Source of the DNA: Sphingobium fluviale
Lineage (GTDB): Bacteria; Pseudomonadota; Alphaproteobacteria; Sphingomonadales; Sphingomonadaceae
Length of the DNA stretch: 64,000 nucleotides
Direction: 5' to 3'
Assembly: GCF_004122115.1 (NCBI RefSeq)
Contig: NZ_SBKP01000001.1
Coordinates: 248,001 to 312,000, forward strand
The notes under the pieces are model-generated. The model searched no databases and had not been told where the DNA came from. It was given only the letters and a program-made list of their open reading frames with translations. Below, piece after piece: positions 1-8,466 of the stretch. The position numbers and the translations under genes are program-made. How positions within the stretch are numbered: the first letter of the stretch is position 1; each line of letters opens with the position of its first letter.

Positions 1-2
1 AC

Positions 3-1154
3 CCCACCGCTGAAACCCTCTCCCGCCTTGAGGCCTATCTGACGAAGCGCGAAAGCGGCACCGCACTCGCCAGCCCGGAGGAAATCATCAACGAGGCGCG
101 CAACGGGCGCATGTATATTCTCGTCGATGATGAAGACCGCGAGAATGAGGGCGATCTCATCATCCCCGCGCAGATGGCGACGCCGGATGCCATCAATTTC
201 ATGGCGACTCACGGGCGCGGTCTCATCTGCCTCGCGCTCAGCAAGCAGCGGGTCGATCAGCTTGGGCTGGATCTTATGAGCCGCGCCAACGGCACCCGGC
301 ATGAAACCGCCTTCACCGTCTCCATCGAGGCGCGCGAGGGCGTGACCACCGGCATATCGGCGGCGGACCGGGCACGAACTATCGCTGTTGCCATAGACTC
401 ATCCAAAGGGCGGCAGGATATCGTCTCGCCAGGTCATGTCTTCCCCTTGGTCGCGCGTGATGGCGGCGTCCTGATCCGCACCGGCCATACCGAGGCGGCA
501 GTAGATGTCTCGCGTCTCGCAGGCCTCAATCCCTCCGGCGTGATCTGCGAGATCATGAAGGATGACGGCACCATGGCCCGGCTCGATGATCTCATCCCCT
601 TCGCGCAGAAGCACAGGCTGAAGATCGGCACGATCCGCGATCTCATCGCCTATCGGCGGCGGCATGATCATCTGCTGGAGCGCCGGGCCGAAGCGAGCTT
701 CACCAGCCGCTGGGGCGGCGAATGGAAAGCGATCACCTTCTTCAACTCCGCCACGCAATCCGAACAGCTGGTGCTGCAAAAGGGCAATATCGATCCTGAC
801 AGCCCCACCCTCGTCCGCATGCACCAGATCAACCCCTTCGCCGATATATTCGGCGAGGATATTGAACGCAGCGGCCTGCTGGCCCGTGCGATGGAGATTA
901 TCGGCAAAGAAGGCGCTGGGCTTATCGTCGCCATCAATCGACGCGCGCCAGACGATTTTTCCCGCCTGCTGATGATGCGCGACGGCGCACAGCCCCGCGA
1001 TATGGATGAGCTGCGCGACTATGGCGTAGGCGCACAAATCCTTGCAGAATTGGGCGTGCATGACATGATCTTGCTCACCAACAGCAGCCACAGCCTGATC
1101 GCGCTTGATGGCTATGGCCTCGCCGTCGTCGGCCAGCGCACCATCGAGATTTAG
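3..1154 (+). CDS. ribB: RibBA-type 3,4-dihydroxy-2-butanone-4-phosphate synthase, 5' partial, degenerate GTP cyclohydrolase II half
   Basis: The reading frame is open to the left edge, so the gene starts outside the window; the ATG at 111 lies inside a conserved region and is not the start. The N-terminal half has the RibB active-site signatures [21 protein letters not shown] and [15 protein letters not shown], which convert ribulose 5-phosphate to the four-carbon riboflavin precursor. The C-terminal half has the RibA fold outline, ending in [14 protein letters not shown]. However, it lacks the three zinc cysteines and the QEGRG loop of active GTP cyclohydrolase II, so only the RibB activity is expected. 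The intact ribA at 4034 would supply the other step. The TAG stop overlaps the ribosome site of ribH, so the two genes are probably cotranscribed. Confidence 0.95.
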   Translation, partial: PTAETLSRLEAYLTKRESGTALASPEEIINEARNGRMYILVDDEDRENEGDLIIPAQMATPDAINFMATHGRGLICLALSKQRVDQLGLDLMSRANGTRHETAFTVSIEAREGVTTGISAADRARTIAVAIDSSKGRQDIVSPGHVFPLVARDGGVLIRTGHTEAAVDVSRLAGLNPSGVICEIMKDDGTMARLDDLIPFAQKHRLKIGTIRDLIAYRRRHDHLLERRAEASFTSRWGGEWKAITFFNSATQSEQLVLQKGNIDPDSPTLVRMHQINPFADIFGEDIERSGLLARAMEIIGKEGAGLIVAINRRAPDDFSRLLMMRDGAQPRDMDELRDYGVGAQILAELGVHDMILLTNSSHSLIALDGYGLAVVGQRTIEI

Positions 1155-1164
1155 GAGATACGGT

Positions 1165-1587
1165 ATGTCGAAATTCCTGATTGTCGAGGCGCGCTTTTAC
1201 GATCACCTCAACGACCTGTTGATTGAGGGCGCGGTCGCCGCTCTCGCTGCGGCGGGGCACAGCCACGAGGTCATCACCGTTCCCGGCGCGCTGGAAATTC
1301 CGGGCGCGGTAGCACTGGCGGCGGAGAGCGGGCGCTATGACGGATATGTCGCCATCGGTGTCGTCATCCGTGGTGAGACCTATCATTTCGAGGTCGTCTC
1401 CAACGAGAGTGCGCGCGCGCTGATGGCGCTCTCGCTCGATGGCATCCCCATCGGCAACGGCATCCTCACCGTGGAGAACGAGGCGCAGGCGCTCACCCGC
1501 GCCCGCCGCACCGAAAAAGACAAGGGTGGCGAGGCCGCAAAGGCGGCGATACGGATGCTGGAACTGCGCGAGAAATTTGCGGGCTGA
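1165..1587 (+). CDS. ribH: 6,7-dimethyl-8-ribityllumazine synthase
   Basis: Makes lumazine, the penultimate riboflavin intermediate, from the RibB product and the pyrimidine produced by the RibA-RibD branch. The 140-residue protein has the usual length of the family. It carries [16 protein letters not shown] and then [14 protein letters not shown], which hold the substrate-binding and catalytic His region. The ATG at 1165 was chosen because AGGAG lies 7 bases upstream and overlaps the ribB stop; an earlier in-frame ATG at 1105 is inside ribB. It follows ribB by 10 bases, forming a riboflavin pair. Confidence 0.97.
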   Translation: MSKFLIVEARFYDHLNDLLIEGAVAALAAAGHSHEVITVPGALEIPGAVALAAESGRYDGYVAIGVVIRGETYHFEVVSNESARALMALSLDGIPIGNGILTVENEAQALTRARRTEKDKGGEAAKAAIRMLELREKFAG

Positions 1588-1632
1588 CAGGTTACGCCTT
1601 GCCTCCATCACGACCGGCCCTAAATAGGAGGC

Positions 1633-2304
1633 ATGGCCAGCCCCCCCCTCCCCGATGACCCGACTCTAGACGAAGTGCGCGCCGCACTGGCTCCGCTCGT
1701 CGCGCGCAATGCCGCGTTCGATGGCTGGAGCGCAGCGGCGGTGGAGCTGGCGGCGGCACAGGCTGGGGTAGACCCGGAAATCGCCGCCCTCGCCTTTGAA
1801 GGCAAGGCGCTCAGCATGATCGACGCCTGGTTCGCACATATTGACGCAAGCATGCTGGCCGCCTGCCCACCAGAACGCCTCTCAGCCATGAAGATTCGCG
1901 AGAAAATAGCAGCGCTGGTCGAGGCACGGCTTGATGCGGCATCGGCAGACAAAGAAGCACTGCGTCGGGCGCTGTCCATCCTTGCCCTGCCACAGAATAT
2001 CGCCCACGCCGCAAAGCTCGGCTGGCGCGCGGCGGACCATATGTGGCGCGCGGCGGGTGATACGGCGGTCGATTACAACCACTACACCAAGCGTACGCTG
2101 CTCACCGGCATATATTCTGCAACGCTGCTCGCGTTCGTGAACGACGAGAGCGAGGGCCATGCCGATACCCGCGCCTTCCTGGCCCGCAGAATCGAAGGCG
2201 TGATGCAGTTCGAAAAGGCCAAGGCGCGGCTCACCGCCAATGCGGAACACCGCCCCAGCCTCGCGCGCTTCATCGGTCGTCTGCGCTATCGCGCGCAATC
2301 CTGA
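1633..2304 (+). CDS. COQ9 family protein, ubiquinone biosynthesis
   Basis: A 223-residue protein of the COQ9 family, a lipid-binding partner of the ubiquinone hydroxylation steps that is found in mitochondria and alphaproteobacteria. The C-terminal half carries the diagnostic block GWRAADHMWRAAGDTAVDYN followed by HYTKRTLLTGIYSATLLAF and a terminal amphipathic helix. The N-terminal half is an all-helical TetR-like region. No signal peptide is visible, so it should be cytoplasmic or peripheral on the inner membrane. It lies 45 bases after ribH. A polyprenyl diphosphate synthase that could make the quinone tail is encoded at 15603. Confidence 0.9.
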   Translation: MASPPLPDDPTLDEVRAALAPLVARNAAFDGWSAAAVELAAAQAGVDPEIAALAFEGKALSMIDAWFAHIDASMLAACPPERLSAMKIREKIAALVEARLDAASADKEALRRALSILALPQNIAHAAKLGWRAADHMWRAAGDTAVDYNHYTKRTLLTGIYSATLLAFVNDESEGHADTRAFLARRIEGVMQFEKAKARLTANAEHRPSLARFIGRLRYRAQS

Positions 2305-2345
2305 TTCACCCCCAGTTCACCCCGCGCCGGATACTGACCCCAGCA

Positions 2346-2990
2346 ATGAAAGCTCTTCGTTCCGCCCTCTTGATGATGTGCTGCGCCTTGCAGGCGCTCA
2401 CTGTGCAGATGCCCACGCGCGCGCAAACCGGCACCGATGCGCAAGACCTCGCCCGCGTGGCGGACTATATCCGCCAGACCAGGAGCCTCGTCGCGGACTT
2501 CGCGCAGACCGACCGTAACGGCCAGACGCTGACAGGTGTGCTCACCCTCAAGCAACCCGGCAAAATCCGCTTTCAATATCAGAAGGGCGTGCCGCTGCTC
2601 ATCGTGGGCGATGGCAAGGCGTTGACCGTGATCGATTATGAAGTGCGGCAGGTTCAGCGCTGGCCGATCGGCAGCTCGCCACTCGGCGCGCTTATTGATC
2701 CCTCGCGCGATTTCACGAAGTTCAGCAAGGTAATCCAGACCGGCGACTCCGCCCTGCTCTCTGTCGAGGCGCGAGACCCCAAACGACCGGAGTTCGGCAC
2801 GATCACGCTGGTCTTCCAGCGCCAGCCTTCCGCGCCGGCAGGCCTTAGCCTCTATGGCTGGGTGGCGCGTGATGCGCAGGGCAACCGCACCGCCGTCCGT
2901 CTCGGCGGGCAGCGCTATAACGCGCCGGTGGCGGATTCGGCGTTCCGCTGGCGCGACCCGCGCACACCCGGCCCGCGCGGAGGCGGTTAA
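2346..2990 (+). CDS. lolA: LolA-like outer-membrane lipoprotein carrier
   Basis: A 214-residue secreted protein with an N-terminal signal peptide (hydrophobic core at residues 6-21, likely cleavage after TRA near residue 26). The mature part follows the LolA pattern: an early SLVADFAQTDRNGQTLTG strand, then GVLTLKQPGKIRFQYQKG and VGDGKALTVIDYEVRQVQRW. LolA-fold proteins ferry lipoproteins across the periplasm from LolCDE to the outer membrane. Some members are lipid carriers with other partners, so the exact cargo is inferred. It follows COQ9 by 41 bases and is followed by a 249-base gap that holds a candidate small RNA. Confidence 0.85.
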   Translation: MKALRSALLMMCCALQALTVQMPTRAQTGTDAQDLARVADYIRQTRSLVADFAQTDRNGQTLTGVLTLKQPGKIRFQYQKGVPLLIVGDGKALTVIDYEVRQVQRWPIGSSPLGALIDPSRDFTKFSKVIQTGDSALLSVEARDPKRPEFGTITLVFQRQPSAPAGLSLYGWVARDAQGNRTAVRLGGQRYNAPVADSAFRWRDPRTPGPRGGG

Positions 2991-3083
2991 GCGGTCTTCG
3001 CAAACGATAAACGGTGCGTTTTTTTCATCCGTTAATGTTGGCGACAGCCAGACTCAGGTAGAAGGGATCAACCGCAGAGGAAG

Positions 3084-3184
3084 AGGCCGGACTTCCCCCC
3101 TGTTATCCGGCCTGCCCCTTTGTGATTGCGCCCAATAGCGCACACTCGGACCCTCGCTCCACGCCCCCGGAGCGAGGGTCTTTC
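3084..3184 (+). ncRNA. Candidate small RNA or structured leader
   Basis: The gap between lolA and xthA holds two ordered hairpins. The first has a perfect 8-bp stem (3084-3091 with 3106-3113) and a 14-base C-rich loop (3092-3105) containing six consecutive C. The second is a 12-bp rho-independent terminator (3149-3180). A stem with an exposed C-rich loop followed by an intrinsic terminator is the layout of alphaproteobacterial trans-acting small RNAs that pair with Shine-Dalgarno sequences. No promoter could be fixed and the 5' end is unknown. It could instead be the 3' end of the lolA transcript. Confidence 0.35.
3149..3184 (+). terminator. Rho-independent terminator
   Basis: A perfect 12-bp stem, GACCCTCGCTCC (3149-3160) with GGAGCGAGGGTC (3169-3180), has an 8-base loop and is followed by TTTC. 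It ends transcription coming from lolA or the candidate small RNA, before xthA. Confidence 0.8.
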
Positions 3185-3239
3185 ATTAACGTTGAAGCCC
3201 TCTTGCGTCGTCCTGCCAAGCCTCCTAGGGGATGGGGCC

Positions 3240-4034
3240 ATGCCTCAAACTCTAAAAATCGCATCGTGGAACATCAACAGTGTCCGCGCCCGTATAGACC
3301 TTGTCACCCGGTTCCTCACCGAAGAAGCGCCAGACATATTGTGCCTTCAGGAAACCAAGGTGACGGACGATATTTTCCCCGGCGGAGTCTTCCGCCAGAT
3401 GGGCTATAACCACCATATTCTTCATGGCCAGCCGATGCACCACGGCGTCGCTATCATCAGCAAGGTGCCTATCCGGGAGGACGACCGGCTGGACTGGCAG
3501 GCCAACCGCGAGGCACGCCATGTCGGCGTCAGGCTCGACAACGGCGTGCGGCTGGAAAATGTCTATGTGCCTGCTGGCGGCGAAGTGCCGGACCGGGTAG
3601 AGAACCCCAAATTCGGCCAGAAGCTCGATTTCCTTGAGAGAATGATCGAGTGGTCCTCCAATCTCTCGACGCCGACTATCCTGACGGGAGATTTCAACAT
3701 CGCGCCGCTTGAGTGCGATGTATGGAGTCACAAGCAGCTCATCGATGTCGTCAGCCACACGCCGGTCGAGTGCGAGCTGCTCGGCCGGATGCAGGCCGCG
3801 CACAACTGGGTCGATCTGGGTCGCCAGTTCTACCCCGCGCCGCAGCGGCTATATACCTGGTGGAGCTATCGCGCGAAGGATTGGCTCGCGTCTGATCGTG
3901 GGCGCAGGCTCGATCATATGTGGGTCAGCCCGGAACTGGCGAGCAAGGCGGTCAGTCATCGCGTCGCTGAAAACTGCCGCAGCTGGGCAAGACCCTCTGA
4001 TCATGCGCCGCTCATTACCGAGTTCGTGTTCTGA
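3240..4034 (+). CDS. xthA: Exodeoxyribonuclease III (AP endonuclease)
   Basis: A 264-residue metal-dependent nuclease of base-excision repair that cuts at abasic sites and degrades DNA 3' to 5'. Visible signatures are [13 protein letters not shown] at the N-terminus, CLQETKV (metal-binding Glu), [15 protein letters not shown] (catalytic Asp and Asn), RRLDHMWVS and the final [12 protein letters not shown] (catalytic Asp-His). The ATG at 3240 gives the usual family N-terminus; upstream in-frame codons would run through the terminator. Its TGA overlaps the ribA ATG by one base, so the two genes are translationally coupled. Confidence 0.96.
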   Translation: MPQTLKIASWNINSVRARIDLVTRFLTEEAPDILCLQETKVTDDIFPGGVFRQMGYNHHILHGQPMHHGVAIISKVPIREDDRLDWQANREARHVGVRLDNGVRLENVYVPAGGEVPDRVENPKFGQKLDFLERMIEWSSNLSTPTILTGDFNIAPLECDVWSHKQLIDVVSHTPVECELLGRMQAAHNWVDLGRQFYPAPQRLYTWWSYRAKDWLASDRGRRLDHMWVSPELASKAVSHRVAENCRSWARPSDHAPLITEFVF

Positions 4035-5107
4035 TGAGCGCCGAGGCGACCGCGCGGGCTGTCGCCAGAGCGATCGACGCGCTGCGGCGCGGCTGGCCGG
4101 TCACGGTTTCGGCGGGCGATCGGAGCCTCCATCTGTTAGCGGTCGAAAGCGCGGACGAGACGAGCCTGCCTGCCTTCGATGCAGACAGCCGGGCAAATAT
4201 CCTCATCTCCGCCGCGCGGGCGCAGACGCTTCGCCTCGCCAACCAGCGCGAGGCGGCAGACCCTGAAGCCCCGGTGCTGGTGCAGCGGGAAAGCTGGATC
4301 GACCTTGGCGGTGCAATGGCAATAGCGGACCCGGTGCGCGATCTCGCCACCCCGTTGAAAGGGCCGTATCGTGCGCTGCCCCTCGCCGACCCTGATGTAG
4401 CGTCGGCGGCATTGCGCCTTGCCCGGCTGGCCGGGATTTTGCCCGCCTTCTTCGTCGCGCCCGCTCCCATAATCACAGAGGCAAGCGCAGAGTCGGCAGC
4501 GATAGTGGCCTTTGACGGCGGCTCGCAACTGCATATCGCCACGCGCGCGCGTCTGCCTGTATCGGCGGCGGAAAACGCGGAGATCGTCGCCTTCCGTACT
4601 CCCGGCGACCCGCGCGAGCATGTTGCCCTCGTCGTCGGTACGCGCGACGACAGCCTGCCTGTCGTGCGGCTGCATAGCGAGTGCCTGACCGGCGATGTGC
4701 TCGGCAGCCTCAAATGCGATTGCGGGCCGCAGCTCCATTCCGCGCTCCACCAGATCGCCGAGGCGCGCTGGGGCGTGCTGCTCTATCTGCGGCAGGAGGG
4801 GCGCGGCATCGGCCTGATCAACAAGCTGCGCGCCTATGCGCTGCAGGATCAGGGGTTTGACACGGTGGACGCCAACACCCGCCTCGGTTTCGCGATAGAT
4901 GCGCGGGATTTTTCGGTCGCGGCGCAGATGCTTAAGCTGCTTGCCATCCGCGACATTCGCCTGCTGACCAACAATCCCGCCAAGGTCGCCGGGCTGGAGG
5001 CGGAAGGCGTGAGAGTGACGGAGCGCGTACCGCTCAGTATCGCCGCGAACCCGCATAATGCCCGCTATCTCGACACCAAGCGGGACCGCACCGGGCATCA
5101 GCTATGA
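4034..5107 (+). CDS. ribA: GTP cyclohydrolase II
   Basis: Opens GTP to the pyrimidine that starts the riboflavin pathway. The 357-residue protein is longer than the classic form of about 200 residues. The first 190 or so residues resemble a RibB-like or extension domain without the RibB active-site acids. The C-terminal half is an intact RibA with [20 protein letters not shown] (zinc ligands Cys, Cys, Cys), [28 protein letters not shown] and [12 protein letters not shown]. It complements the inactive RibA half of the ribBA gene at the window start. Translation is coupled to xthA through TGATG. Confidence 0.95.
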   Translation: MSAEATARAVARAIDALRRGWPVTVSAGDRSLHLLAVESADETSLPAFDADSRANILISAARAQTLRLANQREAADPEAPVLVQRESWIDLGGAMAIADPVRDLATPLKGPYRALPLADPDVASAALRLARLAGILPAFFVAPAPIITEASAESAAIVAFDGGSQLHIATRARLPVSAAENAEIVAFRTPGDPREHVALVVGTRDDSLPVVRLHSECLTGDVLGSLKCDCGPQLHSALHQIAEARWGVLLYLRQEGRGIGLINKLRAYALQDQGFDTVDANTRLGFAIDARDFSVAAQMLKLLAIRDIRLLTNNPAKVAGLEAEGVRVTERVPLSIAANPHNARYLDTKRDRTGHQL

Positions 5108-5165
5108 GCATCGCGCGGAAAAGTAGGCACCGGTTTTCCGCACACAGCGATGCGAGCACACTAAC

Positions 5166-5690
5166 ATGAGCATGGCTGTGCGCGTGGACACCGCCGCGCG
5201 GCTGCTGCATTTCAATGGCGAGATCATCCCCTGCGCCATTGGCAAGGGCGGCGCCTGCGCGGCCGAATCCAAGCATGAGGGCGATGGCTGCACGCCGCTG
5301 GGGAGATGGCCAATCCGGGGCGCGCTTTTGAGGGCGGGCCGGGTCACGTTTGCGCAGCCTTTGCACATTCCCTGGCGCTGGACGCGCGACAATGATGGCT
5401 GGTCAGATGGCGCGGACGACCCCGCCTATAACCGCCCCGTAACCCTCCCCCACTCCTTTTCGCACGAGCGCCTTCAGCGCGATGACGCCGCCTATGACAT
5501 CGTCATCGTGCTGGGTCATAATGATGCGCCGCCCGTTCCGGGCATGGGCAGCGCGATCTTCTGGCATATCTGGGTGACGGGAGATGACAGCACCCCCAAG
5601 CCGACCGAGGGCTGCATCGCCATATCGCGCGCGGATATGGACCGCATCTTGCCCCTGCTGGAGCCGGGGATGATGATGGAAATCGCCTGA
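5166..5690 (+). CDS. L,D-transpeptidase (YkuD) family protein
   Basis: A 174-residue protein with a YkuD-type catalytic end: IFWHIWV provides the His, and KPTEGCIAISRADM the nucleophilic Cys in a T-E-G-C variant of the usual [ST]-x-G-C motif. YkuD enzymes cross-link peptidoglycan or attach proteins to it in the periplasm. No signal peptide or membrane segment is visible at the N-terminus (MSMAVRVDTAARLLHFNG), so export is unexplained. Two ATG codons, 5166 and 5172, are possible starts. It lies 58 bases after ribA and ends 2 bases before the convergent glnD stop. Confidence 0.8.
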   Translation: MSMAVRVDTAARLLHFNGEIIPCAIGKGGACAAESKHEGDGCTPLGRWPIRGALLRAGRVTFAQPLHIPWRWTRDNDGWSDGADDPAYNRPVTLPHSFSHERLQRDDAAYDIVIVLGHNDAPPVPGMGSAIFWHIWVTGDDSTPKPTEGCIAISRADMDRILPLLEPGMMMEIA

Positions 5691-5692
5691 CC

Positions 5693-8458
5693 TCAGGCCG
5701 CGATCTGCTGTTCCACCGCCCGCACTTCTGACGCATCGAGCAACCTGCGCTCCAGCGTTTGCAGGCGGGATTTGCTCTCTATCTTCCCGCCGAGCAGATC
5801 GGTGATGTAAAACGTATCCACAGCCCGCTCGCCATAGGTGGAGATGTGCGCGCTATGCACCGTCACCTTGGACTGGAACAGCGCATAGGCGAGATTGAAC
5901 AACAGCGCAGGCTTGTCGCGCGCGTGGATCTCTATCACGGTAAAGCGGTTGGAGGCCTTGTTGTCGATCAGCACCACCGGCGCGATGGCAAAGGCCTCGG
6001 CGCGGGTGCGCGAGAGCGGCCGCGCCTCCAGCCTAGGCTGAAGCTTCTGCTTGTTGGCCAGCGCATCCTCGATGGCCCGCTCGATCCGCGCGAGCTGGCT
6101 CGGCTCATCAAATGGGCGGCCAAGCGGGTCCTGCACCAGAAAGTTATCGATCGCCATGCCATCGCGCGTGGTGTGGATGCGCGCGTCGATGATACTGGCG
6201 CCCGCGAGATAGATCGCGCCCGCAATGCGATAGAAAATGCCGGGGTGATCCGCCGCATAGATGGTGACGAGGCTCGCCCCACGCTCCGGATATACCTGTG
6301 CGGCGATGGAGAGCGGCGCCTTGCCCGCCGCCAAAATATGACGCGCGTTGTGGGCCAATATGTCATCCGCCTCTGCGATGAGATAGCTTTCGGGCAGGCG
6401 CTTCGCCAACCGCGCGAACTCCGCCTCGCTCACGTTGAGTGCGGACTTAAGCGCCGCGAGCTTGGCGTCGACCTTTTCCTTACGCCCGTTGGACTTGTGG
6501 CCAAGGCGCAGCACTTCTTCGGCGGCGTGATAGAGATCGCTCAGCAATTGGCGCTTCCAGCTATTCCACACCCCCGGCCCAACAGCGCGGATATCCACCG
6601 TCGTCAGCATCAGCAGCAGCCGCAACCGCTCGGCACTCTGCACCACCTCGACGAAATCCATGATCGTCTTATAGTCTGACAGGTCGCGCTTGAAGGCCGT
6701 GGCGCTCATCAGCAAATGATAGCGCACCAGCCAGGCGACCATCTCGGTCTCTGCCGCGCTCATGCCCAAGCGCGGGCAGAGCTTTTCCGCGACCTCTGCG
6801 CCGAGGACGCTGTGATCTCCGCCCCGCCCCTTGGCGATATCGTGCAACAGCACCGCGACATAGAGGACCCTGCGCGATACGAGCTTGCCCATAAGATTGC
6901 TGGACAGCGGATGATCCTCCGCCAACTCGCCTTTCTCAATTTGAGCGAGCAGGCCGACAGCGCGGATCGTGTGCTCGTCCACCGTATAGTGATGATACAT
7001 ATCGAACTGCATTTGAGCCACGACGCGGCCGAAATCGGGCACGAAGCGGCCAAAGACATTCGCCTCGTTCATCCAGCGCAGCACCGTTTCCGGGTCGCGC
7101 GGCGAGGTGAGTACATCCAGAAAAAAGGCGTTGGCGCGGGGGTCTTTGCGCGTTTCGTTGTCGATCAGCGGCGCATCCCGCCGTGCCGCGATCATCGCGC
7201 TGGGGTGAATGGCAAGGCCATGCTTGTCCGCCAGCGCAAATATCTCCAGCAGGCGTGCCGGGTCTTTCTGGAAAAAGTCGTCTTCGGGCAGCGCAATGCG
7301 CCCCCGCTCCAGCACAAAGCCGTCGAGCTTGCGCGGGCGGCGGAACAATGTCGGCATGAAGCGCCGCCCGCGCACCGCCCACTGGTCATCCAGATGCGCG
7401 AGGAACACGCCGGTCAGGTCCCCCACCAGCTTCGCCATCAGGAAGTAATATCGCATGAACCGCTCGACGCCCGATCGCCCGGCGCGCGGCGTGAAGTTCA
7501 TTGCCTTGGCAACCTCCAGCTGCAAATCGAAGGTCAACCTGTCTTCCTCGCGCCCGGTGAGGCTGTGAAGATGGCAGCGCACGGCCCAGAGGAAATTTTC
7601 CGCCTTCTGAAACTGTTTCAGCTCTTGCGGGCTGAGCAGCCCGGCCTCGACCAGCCCGGCGATGTTGTCTACCCGGTTCACATATTTGCCGATCCAGAAC
7701 AGGGTCTGGAGATCGCGCAGCCCGCCCTTGCCTTCCTTGACGTTCGGCTCGACCACATAGCGGCTATCGCCCATGCGCTTGTGCCGCGCTTCGCGCTCGG
7801 CCAGCTTTTCGGCAACGAAGCTCCGCGCACCGTCCTTCACAACCTCGGTGCCGAAGCGCCCGCGCGCCGTGTCATAGACCGCGCGGTCGCCCCAAACATA
7901 GCGCGCCTCCAGCAGGGCGGTGCGCACGCTGAGGTCGGCCTTCGCCATGCGGATCATCTCGTCGATCGAGCGGCTGGAGTGCCCGACCTTCAGCCCCAGA
8001 TCCCACAGCGAATAGAGCATGGATTCGATCACCTGCTCGGTCCAGCTTGTCGGCTTGTAGGGGGTAACGAACGCGATATCGACGTCAGAGCCGGGTGCCA
8101 TCTCGCCCCGGCCATAGCCCCCAACGGCCAGCAACACCATTTGCTCGGACGTGCTGCGGTTGCCGGGGTCATAAAGATGGCGGAGCGTCGCGTCATAGAG
8201 GATGCGCAAAATCTGGTCGGTCAGGAACGCAAATGCCTGCACTGTCTCGCGCCCGTTTGTGGGGTGTGCGTCCAGCCGCCGCATCGCCTCCGCGCGGCCC
8301 GAAGCCAGAGCGTCGGCAAGCACCGCGACTATTTTGCCGCGCAACGCCGTCGCGTCTTGCCCCGCCGCCTCGGCCAGCAACTGCTCCAGACGGTCGGCCA
8401 CCGCGCGGCGGTCTATGATCGCCCGGCGATTGGGCAATGCTGAGAAAAAATCGGTCAT
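5693..8458 (-). CDS. glnD: Bifunctional [protein-PII] uridylyltransferase/uridylyl-removing enzyme
   Basis: The nitrogen sensor that uridylylates PII when glutamine is low and removes UMP when it is high. The 921-residue protein has the full domain order. A nucleotidyltransferase has GGYGRGEMAPGSDVDIAF with the catalytic Asp pair near residues 125-127. An HD phosphohydrolase has YHHYTVDEHTIRAVG and VLLHDIAKGRGGDHS. Two C-terminal ACT domains begin at VTIYAADHPGIFYRIAG and VIEIHARDKPALLFNLAY and bind glutamine. It lies 8 bases downstream of mutS on the same strand, so the two likely share a transcript. Confidence 0.97.
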   Translation of the reverse strand: MTDFFSALPNRRAIIDRRAVADRLEQLLAEAAGQDATALRGKIVAVLADALASGRAEAMRRLDAHPTNGRETVQAFAFLTDQILRILYDATLRHLYDPGNRSTSEQMVLLAVGGYGRGEMAPGSDVDIAFVTPYKPTSWTEQVIESMLYSLWDLGLKVGHSSRSIDEMIRMAKADLSVRTALLEARYVWGDRAVYDTARGRFGTEVVKDGARSFVAEKLAEREARHKRMGDSRYVVEPNVKEGKGGLRDLQTLFWIGKYVNRVDNIAGLVEAGLLSPQELKQFQKAENFLWAVRCHLHSLTGREEDRLTFDLQLEVAKAMNFTPRAGRSGVERFMRYYFLMAKLVGDLTGVFLAHLDDQWAVRGRRFMPTLFRRPRKLDGFVLERGRIALPEDDFFQKDPARLLEIFALADKHGLAIHPSAMIAARRDAPLIDNETRKDPRANAFFLDVLTSPRDPETVLRWMNEANVFGRFVPDFGRVVAQMQFDMYHHYTVDEHTIRAVGLLAQIEKGELAEDHPLSSNLMGKLVSRRVLYVAVLLHDIAKGRGGDHSVLGAEVAEKLCPRLGMSAAETEMVAWLVRYHLLMSATAFKRDLSDYKTIMDFVEVVQSAERLRLLLMLTTVDIRAVGPGVWNSWKRQLLSDLYHAAEEVLRLGHKSNGRKEKVDAKLAALKSALNVSEAEFARLAKRLPESYLIAEADDILAHNARHILAAGKAPLSIAAQVYPERGASLVTIYAADHPGIFYRIAGAIYLAGASIIDARIHTTRDGMAIDNFLVQDPLGRPFDEPSQLARIERAIEDALANKQKLQPRLEARPLSRTRAEAFAIAPVVLIDNKASNRFTVIEIHARDKPALLFNLAYALFQSKVTVHSAHISTYGERAVDTFYITDLLGGKIESKSRLQTLERRLLDASEVRAVEQQIAA

Positions 8459-8466
8459 AGTCTTAT

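Noticed and set aside
1..110. FMN riboswitch for the riboflavin genes
   Set aside because: The left edge is already inside ribBA coding sequence, so any riboswitch would lie outside the window.
6716..8443. Long open frame on the plus strand opposite glnD
   Set aside because: It mirrors a GC-rich codon pattern of a certain gene, shows no family motif and is rich in Arg/His/Ala as antisense frames are.
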